In this document: piece after piece, positions 1-8,687 of the stretch
How positions within the stretch are numbered: the first letter of the stretch is position 1
Layout of the letters: every line of letters begins with the position of its first letter
Assembly (NCBI GenBank): GCA_903900335.1
Contig: CAIUMP010000021.1
Location: 62,001 to 126,000, forward strand
DNA length: 64,000 nucleotides
Source of the DNA: an uncultured Ignavibacteriota bacterium
Lineage (GTDB): Bacteria > Bacteroidota > Ignavibacteria > Palsa-1295
Direction: 5' to 3'
Notes under the pieces: generated by a model
The model's database searches: none
What the model was told of the DNA's origin: nothing
The model's input: the letters and a program-made list of their open reading frames with translations, nothing else
Translations under genes and position numbers: made by a program

Positions 1-2
1 GT

Positions 3-518
3 CACCCCGATCCGGACTTGGATCCTTTGCCCTCCGGCCCAATCCCCCTCGGTGTGCATTTCCTTGACTCCGGTCTGCATCACATTCGATTCACGTGCAC
101 AGGTAAAGCCGACACGGCTAAGAATTACTGGCTTGAGCCTGATAACCTGATCTTGCGTCCAACGACTACTCTTGCACCCGCTCCGGGGACACTTCACCGA
201 ACGGATTTGCATAACTCCAGTCCTCCGCGTGCAGTGCAGATCTTTCCGAACCCGACGCATAACCGGTCTGCAATGATAACATTCAGCCTTGGCGAGGTGG
301 ACACTCCGCTTCGGAACGGTAAGGTAGTTGCCCGTCTGGATGACGAAGTTGGTCGGACTTATTCTATTCAGCTTACCGGCAGCCTGATAGACGGAGGTTT
401 TACTGGATCGTGCTCACTTGTGGGGGTTCCTCCGGGTACATTTTTTGTCAGTCTAGTGGTTGCGGGAGAGACCGGAGAAGTTATTCAATTGCCGATGGTG
501 CCGCTGGTTGTAGAGTGA
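3..518 (+). CDS. C-terminal part of a secreted protein with T9SS type A sorting domain (5' truncated)
   Basis: The frame is open from the first bases of the window, so the gene starts upstream. The last ~90 residues begin with VQIFPNPTHNRS, the typical opening of a Por secretion-system C-terminal sorting domain (VxxYPNP-like), and continue as alternating beta-strand-like segments. Such domains direct cargo through the type IX secretion system to the cell surface, where they are cleaved. Nothing in the visible ~80 upstream residues identifies the passenger. The gene ends 39 bases before a strong hairpin terminator, so it is the last gene of its unit. The final residues (PLVVE) differ from the usual Lys/Arg-rich end, so the T9SS call is probable rather than certain. 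Confidence 0.6.
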   Translation, partial: HPDPDLDPLPSGPIPLGVHFLDSGLHHIRFTCTGKADTAKNYWLEPDNLILRPTTTLAPAPGTLHRTDLHNSSPPRAVQIFPNPTHNRSAMITFSLGEVDTPLRNGKVVARLDDEVGRTYSIQLTGSLIDGGFTGSCSLVGVPPGTFFVSLVVAGETGEVIQLPMVPLVVE

Positions 519-557
519 CAGAAGATCACCCAAACGCTCAGTCTAACAAAATAAAGG

Positions 558-590
558 AACCCCCTTCAAGTACAAACTTGAAGGGGGTTT
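558..590 (+). terminator. Rho-independent terminator
   Basis: A perfect 13-bp inverted repeat (arms 558-570 and 577-589) encloses a 6-base loop. It is GC-rich at the base, with A residues on the left and a short T run on the right. It lies 39 bases after the stop of the upstream sorting-domain gene and faces the convergent gene at 694-1275, so it may serve both strands. Confidence 0.8.
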
Positions 591-693
591 CGCTACTTCC
601 TCAGAATCACGGTGAAGAGAAAAGACCAATTCACTTGTGGTGACTCAGAGTACTATTGTGTCCTGTTCCACTTTGTACGATCGGATTGGATGC

Positions 694-1275
694 CTACTTG
701 GCTGCGAACTCGCTGCCGAGCTGATGGCTGAGCTCAGATATGATCGAGGCTAAAGTCTGCTCGTCAAGGTTTTCGACAGCGCTAGTGACACTCTTGGCGG
801 CAATGGGTCTGCTGGCTGAGCCGACGCCACTGAATAGCGGCACCAGCGCGACTTTGATACTAAGGATTCCACCAATCGGTCTGCGCTCGAAATTCACGCG
901 CGCTTGCAAGATGTGTTCTTGCGTCAAGGAATGCACACCGGCGGCGATAAGATTCGCGGAGATGCACACGGTTTGACCTCGAAGCAGTTTCTCGGTAGAG
1001 CCAATCAGCTTCGTCGCTACTTCGTTGGAGGTGATGCCACCAAGCTGTTCTCCGATTGCGCCGCGTATGGAGCTCTGGGTGATAGATCTCACCTCTTCAA
1101 AGCTCATTGGAGGAGTCGTTACGTTCGACGCCTGAAATTCATAAGAAGTCGGCACGTCGGCCTGCTGTGACTGCGGCGATGCGGGTTGCGCGTTCGCTAT
1201 CCGCACAAATCCGAGCGTTGCGACTATGGCTAATGCACGGATCATCGTCCTGGGGGAGGGGATAATCGAATTCAT
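694..1275 (-). CDS. Exported protein of unknown function
   Basis: A 193-residue protein. Residues 1-29 form a plausible Sec signal peptide (two Arg near the N-terminus, hydrophobic core ALAIVATLGFVRI, cleavage after ANA), so it is likely periplasmic or surface-exposed. The mature part starts with a Gln/Ser/Pro-rich stretch and is otherwise a mixed alpha/beta sequence with no motif I recognise. The end (SELSHQLGSEFAAK) is not a clear sorting signal. It stands alone, convergent with the sorting-domain gene at 3-518 and divergent from the glycosyltransferase. An 11-base tandem direct repeat lies just upstream of its start. Confidence 0.6.
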   Translation of the reverse strand: MNSIIPSPRTMIRALAIVATLGFVRIANAQPASPQSQQADVPTSYEFQASNVTTPPMSFEEVRSITQSSIRGAIGEQLGGITSNEVATKLIGSTEKLLRGQTVCISANLIAAGVHSLTQEHILQARVNFERRPIGGILSIKVALVPLFSGVGSASRPIAAKSVTSAVENLDEQTLASIISELSHQLGSEFAAK

Positions 1276-1283
1276 GGGCTTAC

Positions 1284-1317
1284 TGGCTAAACTATAATCG
1301 GCATTTTGGCTAAACTA
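1284..1317. repeat. 11-base tandem direct repeat upstream of the 694-1275 gene
   Basis: TGGCTAAACTA occurs at 1284-1294 and again at 1307-1317, a centre-to-centre distance of 23 bases (about two helical turns). It sits 9-42 bases upstream of the start codon of the minus-strand exported protein, where a regulator or RNA polymerase would bind. An operator role is inference only. Confidence 0.4.
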
Positions 1318-1680
1318 CCGGCAAACTTGCTGTTGAGACTCACCTGCGAGCTCCTGGCAATGGTAGGTGGATCGGCAAAAATGATCCACTCAAACCTCGT
1401 ACTCTAAAGACACGATTTGGGCTAGTATTAGTGCAGGAAAATCAGGAAATTGCACTGAAATCGTAGAGAATTGCAAATATCTGCTCTTCATTTTGGGACA
1501 TGCGTACAAGCTTGCTACAAGGCATTTCGTCAGAATTCTTAATTCAAGGCGACCAATTCTGTCACTTCCGATTTATGCACGTCGCATACTTCATCTGTAC
1601 AGAAACGTGACATATTGTGGACCGAATTGCAAAGTGAAAAAGGAAGAAAAATTTCACCAACGCACACTTGCCAATTACCA
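1318..1680. other. Intergenic region without a convincing gene
   Basis: About 360 bases between the divergent genes at 694-1275 and 1694-3292. The glycosyltransferase frame stays open back to 1493, but the added residues look non-coding and the strong ribosome site is at 1681. A small hairpin (GTGGATC at 1367-1373 with GATCCAC at 1383-1389) has no T run and is probably not a terminator. No RNA gene is recognised. Confidence 0.5.
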
Positions 1681-1687
1681 GGGAGGT
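1681..1687 (+). promoter_or_regulatory. Shine-Dalgarno site deciding a GTG start at 1694
   Basis: GGGAGGT is followed after six bases by an in-frame GTG at 1694. This is the best ribosome site in the region and moves the glycosyltransferase start 201 bases downstream of the longest open frame. Confidence 0.75.
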
Positions 1688-1693
1688 ATCTTT

Positions 1694-3292
1694 GTGCAAG
1701 TGAAATCCCACGAATTCCAAACCACTGCTTATCTTTTCGAAGCTCCCTGGCACTTCGCCTTTGCGATAACGGGTGCCTTAATGCTTCTTGCGACGCTGTT
1801 CTATCCGTTCGGCTATGATCAAGCAGTCTTCAGCGTCGGAGGCGAGATGATCATCAAGCACCTCGCTATCCCATACCGTGATTTCGTTGATACGAAGCCA
1901 CCGGTGATCTTTTACCTTTACGCGACTGCACTGTGGCTCTTCGGGCATCACGAATGGTCGATCCGCATATTCGATCTCTTGTTTCAGCTGCTCTCCTCTT
2001 TCTACTTCTACCGAATTCTCCGACGCGCGATCGATGGGAAGTTTGCGCTTGCCACAGTTTCGATTGTAGCGATGATCTATGCAGGCTCAGGCTTCTGGCA
2101 CACGGCGCAGGCCGAGAGTTTCGCTTATTTGCCTTCGCTCTTGCTGCTGGACATGGCCCTGCTCGTTCAGTTGAAACCGAGTAGGGCGTTCTGGTGGGGA
2201 TCTATCGCGGGTGGTGCAGCGATTATCTTGTTCCTATTGAAGTTCACACTTGTGCTCGGGGCGGCGGCGACAGCAGTCTTCTTGCTTTTTGAGCGGGACC
2301 GCAAGATTGGGGAAGCATTAAGGTTCATTGCCGGGATGGTCGCTTCCTTTCTGGCGCTTGCAGTTGTCATTGGGTTTGCTTTACAGAGAGCTGGGGCGCT
2401 CGCTCCGTTTTTTGAAGCGATGCGCTGGACGGTACAGTACGCGTCCATCACGTCTGTCACAACGGGAGCGTCGCTTGTCCAGCAGGTACTCCTTCTGTTT
2501 CCGGAGAGGTTCATGTATTGCACATCACCAACAGTCCTCTTGCTTGGGGTCTGGGGAATCTGGAACTGGATCATCGGAGGTCGTGCTGGTGAAGCACATC
2601 CGATACTCAAGTTGCTTGCTGTGACACTTCTCTTTCAGCTCACGGGAATTGTGCTAGAGCGGAAGATCGTGTTCGATTATCAGTATGCCAGGGCCTTGTG
2701 GGCCTTTGTCCCGTTTGCAATATTAGGCGGACTGGAACTGGCACGACAGATCAAAGGAAGGGGGCCTCACAAATGGATAGTCGGAGTTCTGGTTCTGGTG
2801 GCTATTGCAGCTTCGCCAATGGTCAGAATGTATACACAATCTCTTGCGTGGGCGAAGGTAGCATCTACTCACCAGGATGCCGGGCTCGAAGTACACAAAA
2901 GGATCGGAGATTACTTTGCGGATGAGCAGCGCGCAGTTGGGGAGTATCTTCAGTTACACATGTTCGATACCGAAAGGCTGTTCTTCTGGGGCAACGATGT
3001 CGGTGTGTATTGGTACGCTCGGAAGCTTCCCCCAACAATCTGCCTCACGGCAACGCCGCTCCGAACAGCCTTCACCCCGCGAGAATGGCGGGGCAGAATG
3101 ATGCGCCAACTCATAGAAGCGAATCCAAAGTACGTAGTCGTAGAATTTGGTGACGCGAAGGAGTATATCACGGGCAGCAAAGCAGATTCATATCAATCTC
3201 TGCAGCAATGGAGTGCTCTTGCCACGTACGTGGAAGCAGGATATGCCCGAGACACAGTAATAGGGCATTATCTAATGTATCGACGCCGGTAA
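1694..3292 (+). CDS. GT39/ArnT-like membrane glycosyltransferase
   Basis: A polytopic membrane protein of 532 residues starting at GTG 1694. It has the layout of GT-C fold glycosyltransferases (PMT/ArnT/GT39 type): a first transmembrane segment, then a periplasmic loop with FGYDQAVFSVGGEM and RDFVDTKPPVIFY, whose acidic residues and KPP motif are typical of the active-site loop. About ten further hydrophobic segments follow, then a soluble C-terminal domain of ~130 residues. Such enzymes transfer a sugar from a polyprenyl-phosphate donor to lipid or protein on the periplasmic side; donor and acceptor cannot be read from sequence. It stands alone, with no polysaccharide cluster around it, and converges on ddl with 15 bases between the stops. 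Confidence 0.75.
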   Translation: MQVKSHEFQTTAYLFEAPWHFAFAITGALMLLATLFYPFGYDQAVFSVGGEMIIKHLAIPYRDFVDTKPPVIFYLYATALWLFGHHEWSIRIFDLLFQLLSSFYFYRILRRAIDGKFALATVSIVAMIYAGSGFWHTAQAESFAYLPSLLLLDMALLVQLKPSRAFWWGSIAGGAAIILFLLKFTLVLGAAATAVFLLFERDRKIGEALRFIAGMVASFLALAVVIGFALQRAGALAPFFEAMRWTVQYASITSVTTGASLVQQVLLLFPERFMYCTSPTVLLLGVWGIWNWIIGGRAGEAHPILKLLAVTLLFQLTGIVLERKIVFDYQYARALWAFVPFAILGGLELARQIKGRGPHKWIVGVLVLVAIAASPMVRMYTQSLAWAKVASTHQDAGLEVHKRIGDYFADEQRAVGEYLQLHMFDTERLFFWGNDVGVYWYARKLPPTICLTATPLRTAFTPREWRGRMMRQLIEANPKYVVVEFGDAKEYITGSKADSYQSLQQWSALATYVEAGYARDTVIGHYLMYRRR

Positions 3293-3307
3293 GACGGCAC
3301 CATTTCC

Positions 3308-4330
3308 TTACGCTGCCGTCCTCAAAATCTTTTCGCACAGATCCTCGAATGACATCCCCGCGGCCTTCGCCGCATCCGGCACAAGGCTCGTCGAAGTCAT
3401 GCCCGGGAGAGTGTTGATCTCTAAGCAGAAGAATTTACCGTCCGGGCGAAGGCGATAGTCAATACGAGCGCATCCACGGCAACCAACAACGTGAAATGCC
3501 CGCAGCGCGTCAGCTTGGATGGCTGCTGTGAGTTCGCTCGGGAGGTCGGCTGGACAGGCGTGGAAGCTCATTCCCGTGGTGTACTTGTGGAAGTAATCGT
3601 AGAATCCACCGTTGGTCGTGATTTCAACGATTGGTAACACTTCGCCATCGAGCACAGCAACCGTCAGTTCGCGGCCAGCTATGAACTCTTCGATGAGTGC
3701 TTTCGGAGAATAGAGCAGCGCGAGATCAATCGCCTTGTTGAAGGCATCCTCGGCAGGGTCGTGAAGAATGGTAAGTCCAACCGTCGAGCCCTGATCGTTC
3801 GGCTTCACCACCATCGGGAATCCAAACTCGGCCTTTGTTAACTCATACGCCGCGTGGCGATCCTGCTGGTTTGTATCAAGCGCGACAATTGCTCCCCGTG
3901 GGACAGCAATGCCAGCATCTTTCAGTATGATCTTCGTGTAATGTTTGTCAATACAGATAGCGCTTGTTCTCGAATCTGAACCCGTGTAAGGTTTGCCCAG
4001 AAGTTCGAGCACGGATTGAATGATACCATCCTCACCCGGCACGCCGTGGAGCCCGAGCACGATGGCATCCGACTCCGCAATGGTGCTCGACATCAGGCTT
4101 TCGAGCACAATATTGCCCTGCGAGAAATTGCCGACCTGTTCGCTGGTTGGTGGCTCTGTGCTCGGGGGATCAGCCTGAAAGTCCTCAAGGCGCATAGCGC
4201 GGCCCGTTGCGGGGTCAAGCAGTGTTACGTCGTGACCGTTGCTCACGAGAGCGCGGGCCATTGCGGAACCGGAGATCAATGATACTTCACGTTCGGCGCT
4301 GGGGCCGCCTAGTAATACGCACAATTTCAT
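3308..4330 (-). CDS. ddl: D-alanine--D-alanine ligase
   Basis: A 340-residue ATP-grasp enzyme joining two D-alanines for peptidoglycan precursor synthesis in the cytoplasm. The N-terminus carries the LLGGPSAEREVSL signature and HGVPGEDG follows near residue 95. The ATP-grasp core includes MVVKPNDQGSTVG, the EEFIAGRELTVAVL strand and the metal-binding LEINTLPGMT near the end. It is somewhat longer than E. coli DdlB (306), mostly through a loop at residues 48-80. The ATG lies three bases after the leuS stop, so leuS and ddl are very likely one transcript. Confidence 0.95.
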   Translation of the reverse strand: MKLCVLLGGPSAEREVSLISGSAMARALVSNGHDVTLLDPATGRAMRLEDFQADPPSTEPPTSEQVGNFSQGNIVLESLMSSTIAESDAIVLGLHGVPGEDGIIQSVLELLGKPYTGSDSRTSAICIDKHYTKIILKDAGIAVPRGAIVALDTNQQDRHAAYELTKAEFGFPMVVKPNDQGSTVGLTILHDPAEDAFNKAIDLALLYSPKALIEEFIAGRELTVAVLDGEVLPIVEITTNGGFYDYFHKYTTGMSFHACPADLPSELTAAIQADALRAFHVVGCRGCARIDYRLRPDGKFFCLEINTLPGMTSTSLVPDAAKAAGMSFEDLCEKILRTAA

Positions 4331-4333
4331 AGA

Positions 4334-6949
4334 CTATCCGACTACAATATTTACCAACTTATCTGGCACTACAATAACCTTCTTTATCTCCTTGCCATCC
4401 GTATGCCTTATCACACTAGCACTGGCGCGCGCGAATTGCTCTAGATCTTCGCGGGAAAGTCCGCGTGGTACTTCGAGCTTATCGCGCAGCTTGCCGTTAA
4501 CTTGCAGGATAAGAGTGACCACGTCGTCCACAGTCTTCGCTTCATCGAAGGACGGCCACTTCGCATTGAAGATGGAGTCTTCGTGTCCCAGTCGTTGCCA
4601 CAATTCCTCTGTAATGTGCGGAGCAAAGGGTGAAAGCATCTTGAGCAGAGCCTCAAAAACGTAGATGGGAATCCCTGCTTTCTCGTCGGCGATCGCGTTC
4701 ATCAGGATCATGAGCGCGCTGATCGCTGTGTTGAGGCGCAATGCGTCAATGTCTTCGGTAACCTTCTTGATGGCCTGATGGAGCGCACGTTCAAGCGCTG
4801 GCGATGCAGAGGCATTTGCCAAACGAGAGAGATCCGTGACCCCTTCTTCTGTTGCTGCCAATCGCCACACGCGATTGAGAAATCGGTGTACGCCGTTGAT
4901 ACCTTGCGAGTCCCACGGTTTGGTACCTTCGAGCGGCCCTAAGAAGAGAATGTACGTGCGAACCGTGTCTGCGCCGTACCTTGATAGGAATTCGTCTGGG
5001 TTGACGATGTTGCCAAGCGACTTCGACATCTTCACTCCATTCTCACCCAAGATCATCCCCTGATGGAATGCGCGGACGAATGGCTCACGTGTAGAGACAA
5101 CGCCGAGATCGAATAAGAACTGATGCCAGAAGCGAGCGTACAGCCAATGGGTGACAGCGTGTTCCGAACCGCCGATATAGAGATCGACGGGCATCCAGTA
5201 CTGCTCATCTGCTTTTGATACGGCCTCGTGGTCGTTGTGGGGATCGAGATAGCGCAAATAATACCAGGACGATCCCGCCCATTGTGGCATCGTATTCGTT
5301 TCGCGGCGCGCGGGATGGCCTGTGGTTGGGTCAGTAGTGTTGACCCATTCCGATATGGTTGCGAGTGGTGACTCACCGGTGCCGGAAGGTGAATAGCTCT
5401 CGACCTGAGGCAACATTACAGGCAGCAATTTCTCCGGTAATGCCTTCGCATAATCACCGTCGCCATCATTGACAAAAATGATCGGGAAGGGCTCACCCCA
5501 ATAGCGTTGGCGCGAAAAGAGCCAGTCGCGGAGCTTGTACTTGATCGAGCGATTGCCTAATCCAGTCGCTTCCAGCCACTCGATCATCTTAGATTTGGCT
5601 TGCGTGGTAGGCATATCCGAAAAGAAGCCTGAGTTCACGGCGACCCCGTGTTCGGTAAAGGGCCGTATCAGCGGTTCGTTTGCATCCACGCCGGGTGCCT
5701 GAACCACTCGAATGATTGGTAATCCAAAGGCCTGCGCAAATTCAAAGTCGCGTTCGTCGTGACCGGGCACAGACATGATCGCTCCGGTGCCGTAGGTCAT
5801 GAGCACATAGTCGGCGATCCAGATCGGTATCGGCTGACTGGTTGCTGGATTGATCGCATATGCACCAGTAAAAACGCCGGTCTTCGCACGAGATAGGTCG
5901 ACTCGCTCGATGTCGCTCTTCCGGCGCACGTCGTCAACGTATTGCTCGACGCTTGATTGCTTGTCCTGAGTTGTAATTCTCGCCACGAGCGGATGCTCTG
6001 GAGCTAGGACCATGTACGTTGCACCGAAGAGGGTGTCCGGGCGAGTAGTGAATACGCGAATGTTCTCCCCATGACCTGCGATAGCAAAATCTATCTCCGC
6101 ACCCTCGCTGCGGCCAATCCAGTTACGCTGCATTTCGATCGTGCTTTCGGGCCAGTCAAGCTGATCCATCCCTTGCAGCAAACGTTCGGCGTAGGTTGTG
6201 ATCCGCAGCATCCACTGCCGCATGTTGCGGCGAACAACGGTGAAGCCCTTCTCTTCCTGCTCCGGGACTTCCTCGTTTGCCAGCACCGTGCCAAGCTCCG
6301 GGCACCAGTTTACAGGCGCTTCAGCGATATATGCTAAGCGGCAATTCGCCAGAAAATCCGCGCGTTGCTTGTTCGAGGCGTGGTGCCACTCTTCAGCGCT
6401 GTAGTGGCGAGGTTTGCCAGCGGTTGCGCATGGCAGACCTTGCGTGCCGTGGGACTCAATGAGACGGACAAGCCCGTCAATCGGCTTCGCCTTCTGCTCA
6501 GCGGTGTCGAAATAAGAGCCGTAGAACTGCAGGAAGATCCACTGTGTCCACTTAAAGTAGCTCGGATCGGTGGTATTGATCTCGCGGCTCCAATCGTACC
6601 CATATCCAAGCGCTTCAAGCTGCCGCTTGAAGTTCGCGATATTCTGAGCGGTGGTGATGCTCGGGTGCAGTTTGTTCTTGACGGCATACTGCTCGGCGGG
6701 CAGACCGAAGGCGTCCCAGCCGGTGGTGCGGAGTGTGTTGAAGCCCTGCATACGCTTGAAGCGCATCGTTACGTCCGTAGCGGTGTAGCTCAGTGGATGC
6801 CCGATGTGCAGTCCCGCGCCCGAGGGATACGGGAACATCTCCATCACGAAATACTTCGGCTTGGATGGATCGCGTTGAACACGGTATAACTCGCTGGCGC
6901 GCCAGGCGTCCTGCCATTTGAGTTCGATTTCGGAAAAGGGGTATGGCAA
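4334..6949 (-). CDS. leuS: Leucyl-tRNA synthetase
   Basis: A class Ia aminoacyl-tRNA synthetase of 871 residues, close to the usual bacterial length. Visible are FPYPSGAGLHIGHP with the HIGH motif near residue 48, a long CP1 editing domain (VFTTRPDTLFGATYMVL, and YGTGAIMSVPGHDERD with the conserved editing Asp), the catalytic core GSEHAVTHWLYARFWH, KMSKSLGN, and a C-terminal anticodon-binding domain. The start is a TTG: MPYPFSEIELKWQ aligns with the usual LeuS N-terminus and no ATG lies near. A tRNA-Leu(GAG) gene is 4.2 kb away. First gene of the leuS-ddl unit. Confidence 0.97.
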   Translation of the reverse strand: MPYPFSEIELKWQDAWRASELYRVQRDPSKPKYFVMEMFPYPSGAGLHIGHPLSYTATDVTMRFKRMQGFNTLRTTGWDAFGLPAEQYAVKNKLHPSITTAQNIANFKRQLEALGYGYDWSREINTTDPSYFKWTQWIFLQFYGSYFDTAEQKAKPIDGLVRLIESHGTQGLPCATAGKPRHYSAEEWHHASNKQRADFLANCRLAYIAEAPVNWCPELGTVLANEEVPEQEEKGFTVVRRNMRQWMLRITTYAERLLQGMDQLDWPESTIEMQRNWIGRSEGAEIDFAIAGHGENIRVFTTRPDTLFGATYMVLAPEHPLVARITTQDKQSSVEQYVDDVRRKSDIERVDLSRAKTGVFTGAYAINPATSQPIPIWIADYVLMTYGTGAIMSVPGHDERDFEFAQAFGLPIIRVVQAPGVDANEPLIRPFTEHGVAVNSGFFSDMPTTQAKSKMIEWLEATGLGNRSIKYKLRDWLFSRQRYWGEPFPIIFVNDGDGDYAKALPEKLLPVMLPQVESYSPSGTGESPLATISEWVNTTDPTTGHPARRETNTMPQWAGSSWYYLRYLDPHNDHEAVSKADEQYWMPVDLYIGGSEHAVTHWLYARFWHQFLFDLGVVSTREPFVRAFHQGMILGENGVKMSKSLGNIVNPDEFLSRYGADTVRTYILFLGPLEGTKPWDSQGINGVHRFLNRVWRLAATEEGVTDLSRLANASASPALERALHQAIKKVTEDIDALRLNTAISALMILMNAIADEKAGIPIYVFEALLKMLSPFAPHITEELWQRLGHEDSIFNAKWPSFDEAKTVDDVVTLILQVNGKLRDKLEVPRGLSREDLEQFARASASVIRHTDGKEIKKVIVVPDKLVNIVVG

Positions 6950-7100
6950 TGGAAGTTCGGTAATAATGAAATACTGCGAAAGAGCTATGCCGATTTACGC
7001 GGTTTAGTTTCTGTTCTCTTTAGGTCGGCGTTGGAATTGTCGTGATGCGATTCAAAAGCGGTATATTCGCACTCATTCTTTCACAGATGGAGGCCTCCTC

Positions 7101-8603
7101 ATGAGAATTCTCGTCATAGTCCTTCTGGCGGCACTTGTTTCGGTCGAAAGCAGTGCGCAACCCTTAGAACTTGTCCCAAGCACGCTCGTCGTCCCACAGA
7201 AATATCAGAAGTATTTCGACTCCACGCGCACGTTGAACCTGCCGCGAGGATTCACAATGTCGGTGTACGCGACTGGGTCATTCAGCGTCCCTCGATTTCT
7301 CGAGTTCAATCCTCAAGGAGTGCTCTGCATTGCTGACGACAGCTATAAGACGGTCATGGCCATGCCAGACAAGGATTCTGACGGTGTGGCCGACACCATC
7401 TACGAAATTGCAGCAGGAACAGAGGGCGCCCATGACATTGCATTTTATGGCGGTGGCATGCTTGCCGGCAGCCCGAATCATGTCTGGCAATACGATAACC
7501 CGTCAAGCACTGGTATTTACTCATCCAAGCATCTATTTATCGACTCCATCGGGGCTGCCCCGGAGGGGGTGCTTAATCACAACCTCCGAACGATGCTGAT
7601 AGATGAGGCGAGCAAATCGCTCTACATCGGCGTTGGAGCGCCGTGCAATGCCTGTCGAGAGAAGGATACCACACGGGCGACCATCCAGCGATATTCCCTG
7701 GAGGGACTGCCGCGAGAACTCTATGCTACGGGTATGCGGAATGCCACTGGTTTAGCAATGGATAGCTCGCATCAGCTGTGGGCGGCTGTTGCAGACCGCA
7801 ACGATCAGGGCCAAGATTTGCCGTCCGATTATGTAACACGAGTAACGAGAAGTGGCTTTTACGGCTGGCCTTTGGCCTTTGGCAACCAACAGTGGGTTGA
7901 TCTGAATGTTGACTCGGAGTACAAAGCCATGCTTCCCACGACGGCAGCAGATACCGCTCGCGTCGCCTCCACGCTTCCGCCGGACGTGCCCGTCGCCGCG
8001 CACTCCACGCCCTTGGGGCTTATCTACTGCAAGAATCCGAATCTTCCAGCATATATGGACAACACACTTCTCGTCTCGATTCACGGCTCCTATCCGGGAC
8101 CGACGGGTCGTTTCATTGCAAATGGTTCGAAGATCATGCTGATCAGCAACATCGGCGGCAAGTGGACCGCACAGGATTTTCTGACAGGGCTTCTCACAGA
8201 CTCTGTGAACTACGGACGCTGGGCCCGCCCCTGCGGACTCGTGATGGACCGCAAGGGGAATATCTACTTCTCATCCGATCATACTGCCCCCCACGTAACC
8301 CCGGCGGTGTATCGTATTAGTTTCGATCCAAAGAATGCGGTTGAACCTGCGCTGCCCTCCCCGGGACTCTTGGATATCACACAAGAAGCCGGTGGATGGA
8401 ATCTAACTGTTCATTCAACGGAACACGCCTCAATCTTATTGTATGATATGCTTGGCCGCCGAGTCGAAGCGCACGTGAGCGAGCGCAGCGTATCTGTGGA
8501 TGGGCGCTCGTTCTATTTGGATGCGACTGAGATGCAGCATGGCGTGTATTGGGTGGTGGTCCAGTGCGGTGGGGAGAGGGTTGCGAGGAGGATAGTGCAA
8601 TAG
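7101..8603 (+). CDS. Exported sorbosone-dehydrogenase-like beta-propeller with T9SS sorting domain
   Basis: A 500-residue protein with signal peptide (residues 1-19, ending SSAQ). The central ~380 residues resemble the glucose/sorbosone dehydrogenase family (PQQ-dependent six-bladed propeller): LPRGFTMSVYATG, the paired cysteines of GAPCNACREKD, YATGMRNATGLA, FYGWP, and YFSSDH near the end. The last ~75 residues have strand patterns (ILLYDMLGRRV, GVYWVVVQCGGERVARRIVQ) typical of a T9SS C-terminal domain, so the enzyme is probably surface-anchored or released. Whether it binds PQQ and what it oxidises cannot be told from sequence. GGAGG lies upstream of the ATG. Divergent from leuS. Confidence 0.8.
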   Translation: MRILVIVLLAALVSVESSAQPLELVPSTLVVPQKYQKYFDSTRTLNLPRGFTMSVYATGSFSVPRFLEFNPQGVLCIADDSYKTVMAMPDKDSDGVADTIYEIAAGTEGAHDIAFYGGGMLAGSPNHVWQYDNPSSTGIYSSKHLFIDSIGAAPEGVLNHNLRTMLIDEASKSLYIGVGAPCNACREKDTTRATIQRYSLEGLPRELYATGMRNATGLAMDSSHQLWAAVADRNDQGQDLPSDYVTRVTRSGFYGWPLAFGNQQWVDLNVDSEYKAMLPTTAADTARVASTLPPDVPVAAHSTPLGLIYCKNPNLPAYMDNTLLVSIHGSYPGPTGRFIANGSKIMLISNIGGKWTAQDFLTGLLTDSVNYGRWARPCGLVMDRKGNIYFSSDHTAPHVTPAVYRISFDPKNAVEPALPSPGLLDITQEAGGWNLTVHSTEHASILLYDMLGRRVEAHVSERSVSVDGRSFYLDATEMQHGVYWVVVQCGGERVARRIVQ

Positions 8604-8687
8604 GGCCAAGTATCGGAATAAGAATTGAAGTAGCTTCAATTGTGGTTTACCATTAGAATTTTGCTCCGTCTACTATTATTCGAACTA

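Noticed and set aside
1367-1389. Hairpin GTGGATC/GATCCAC as terminator
   Set aside because: There is no T run and no gene ends before it on either strand.
1493-1693. 67-residue N-terminal extension of the glycosyltransferase
   Set aside because: The sequence is low in hydrophobic order and Arg/Lys-rich, and the strong GGGAGGT site lies before GTG 1694.
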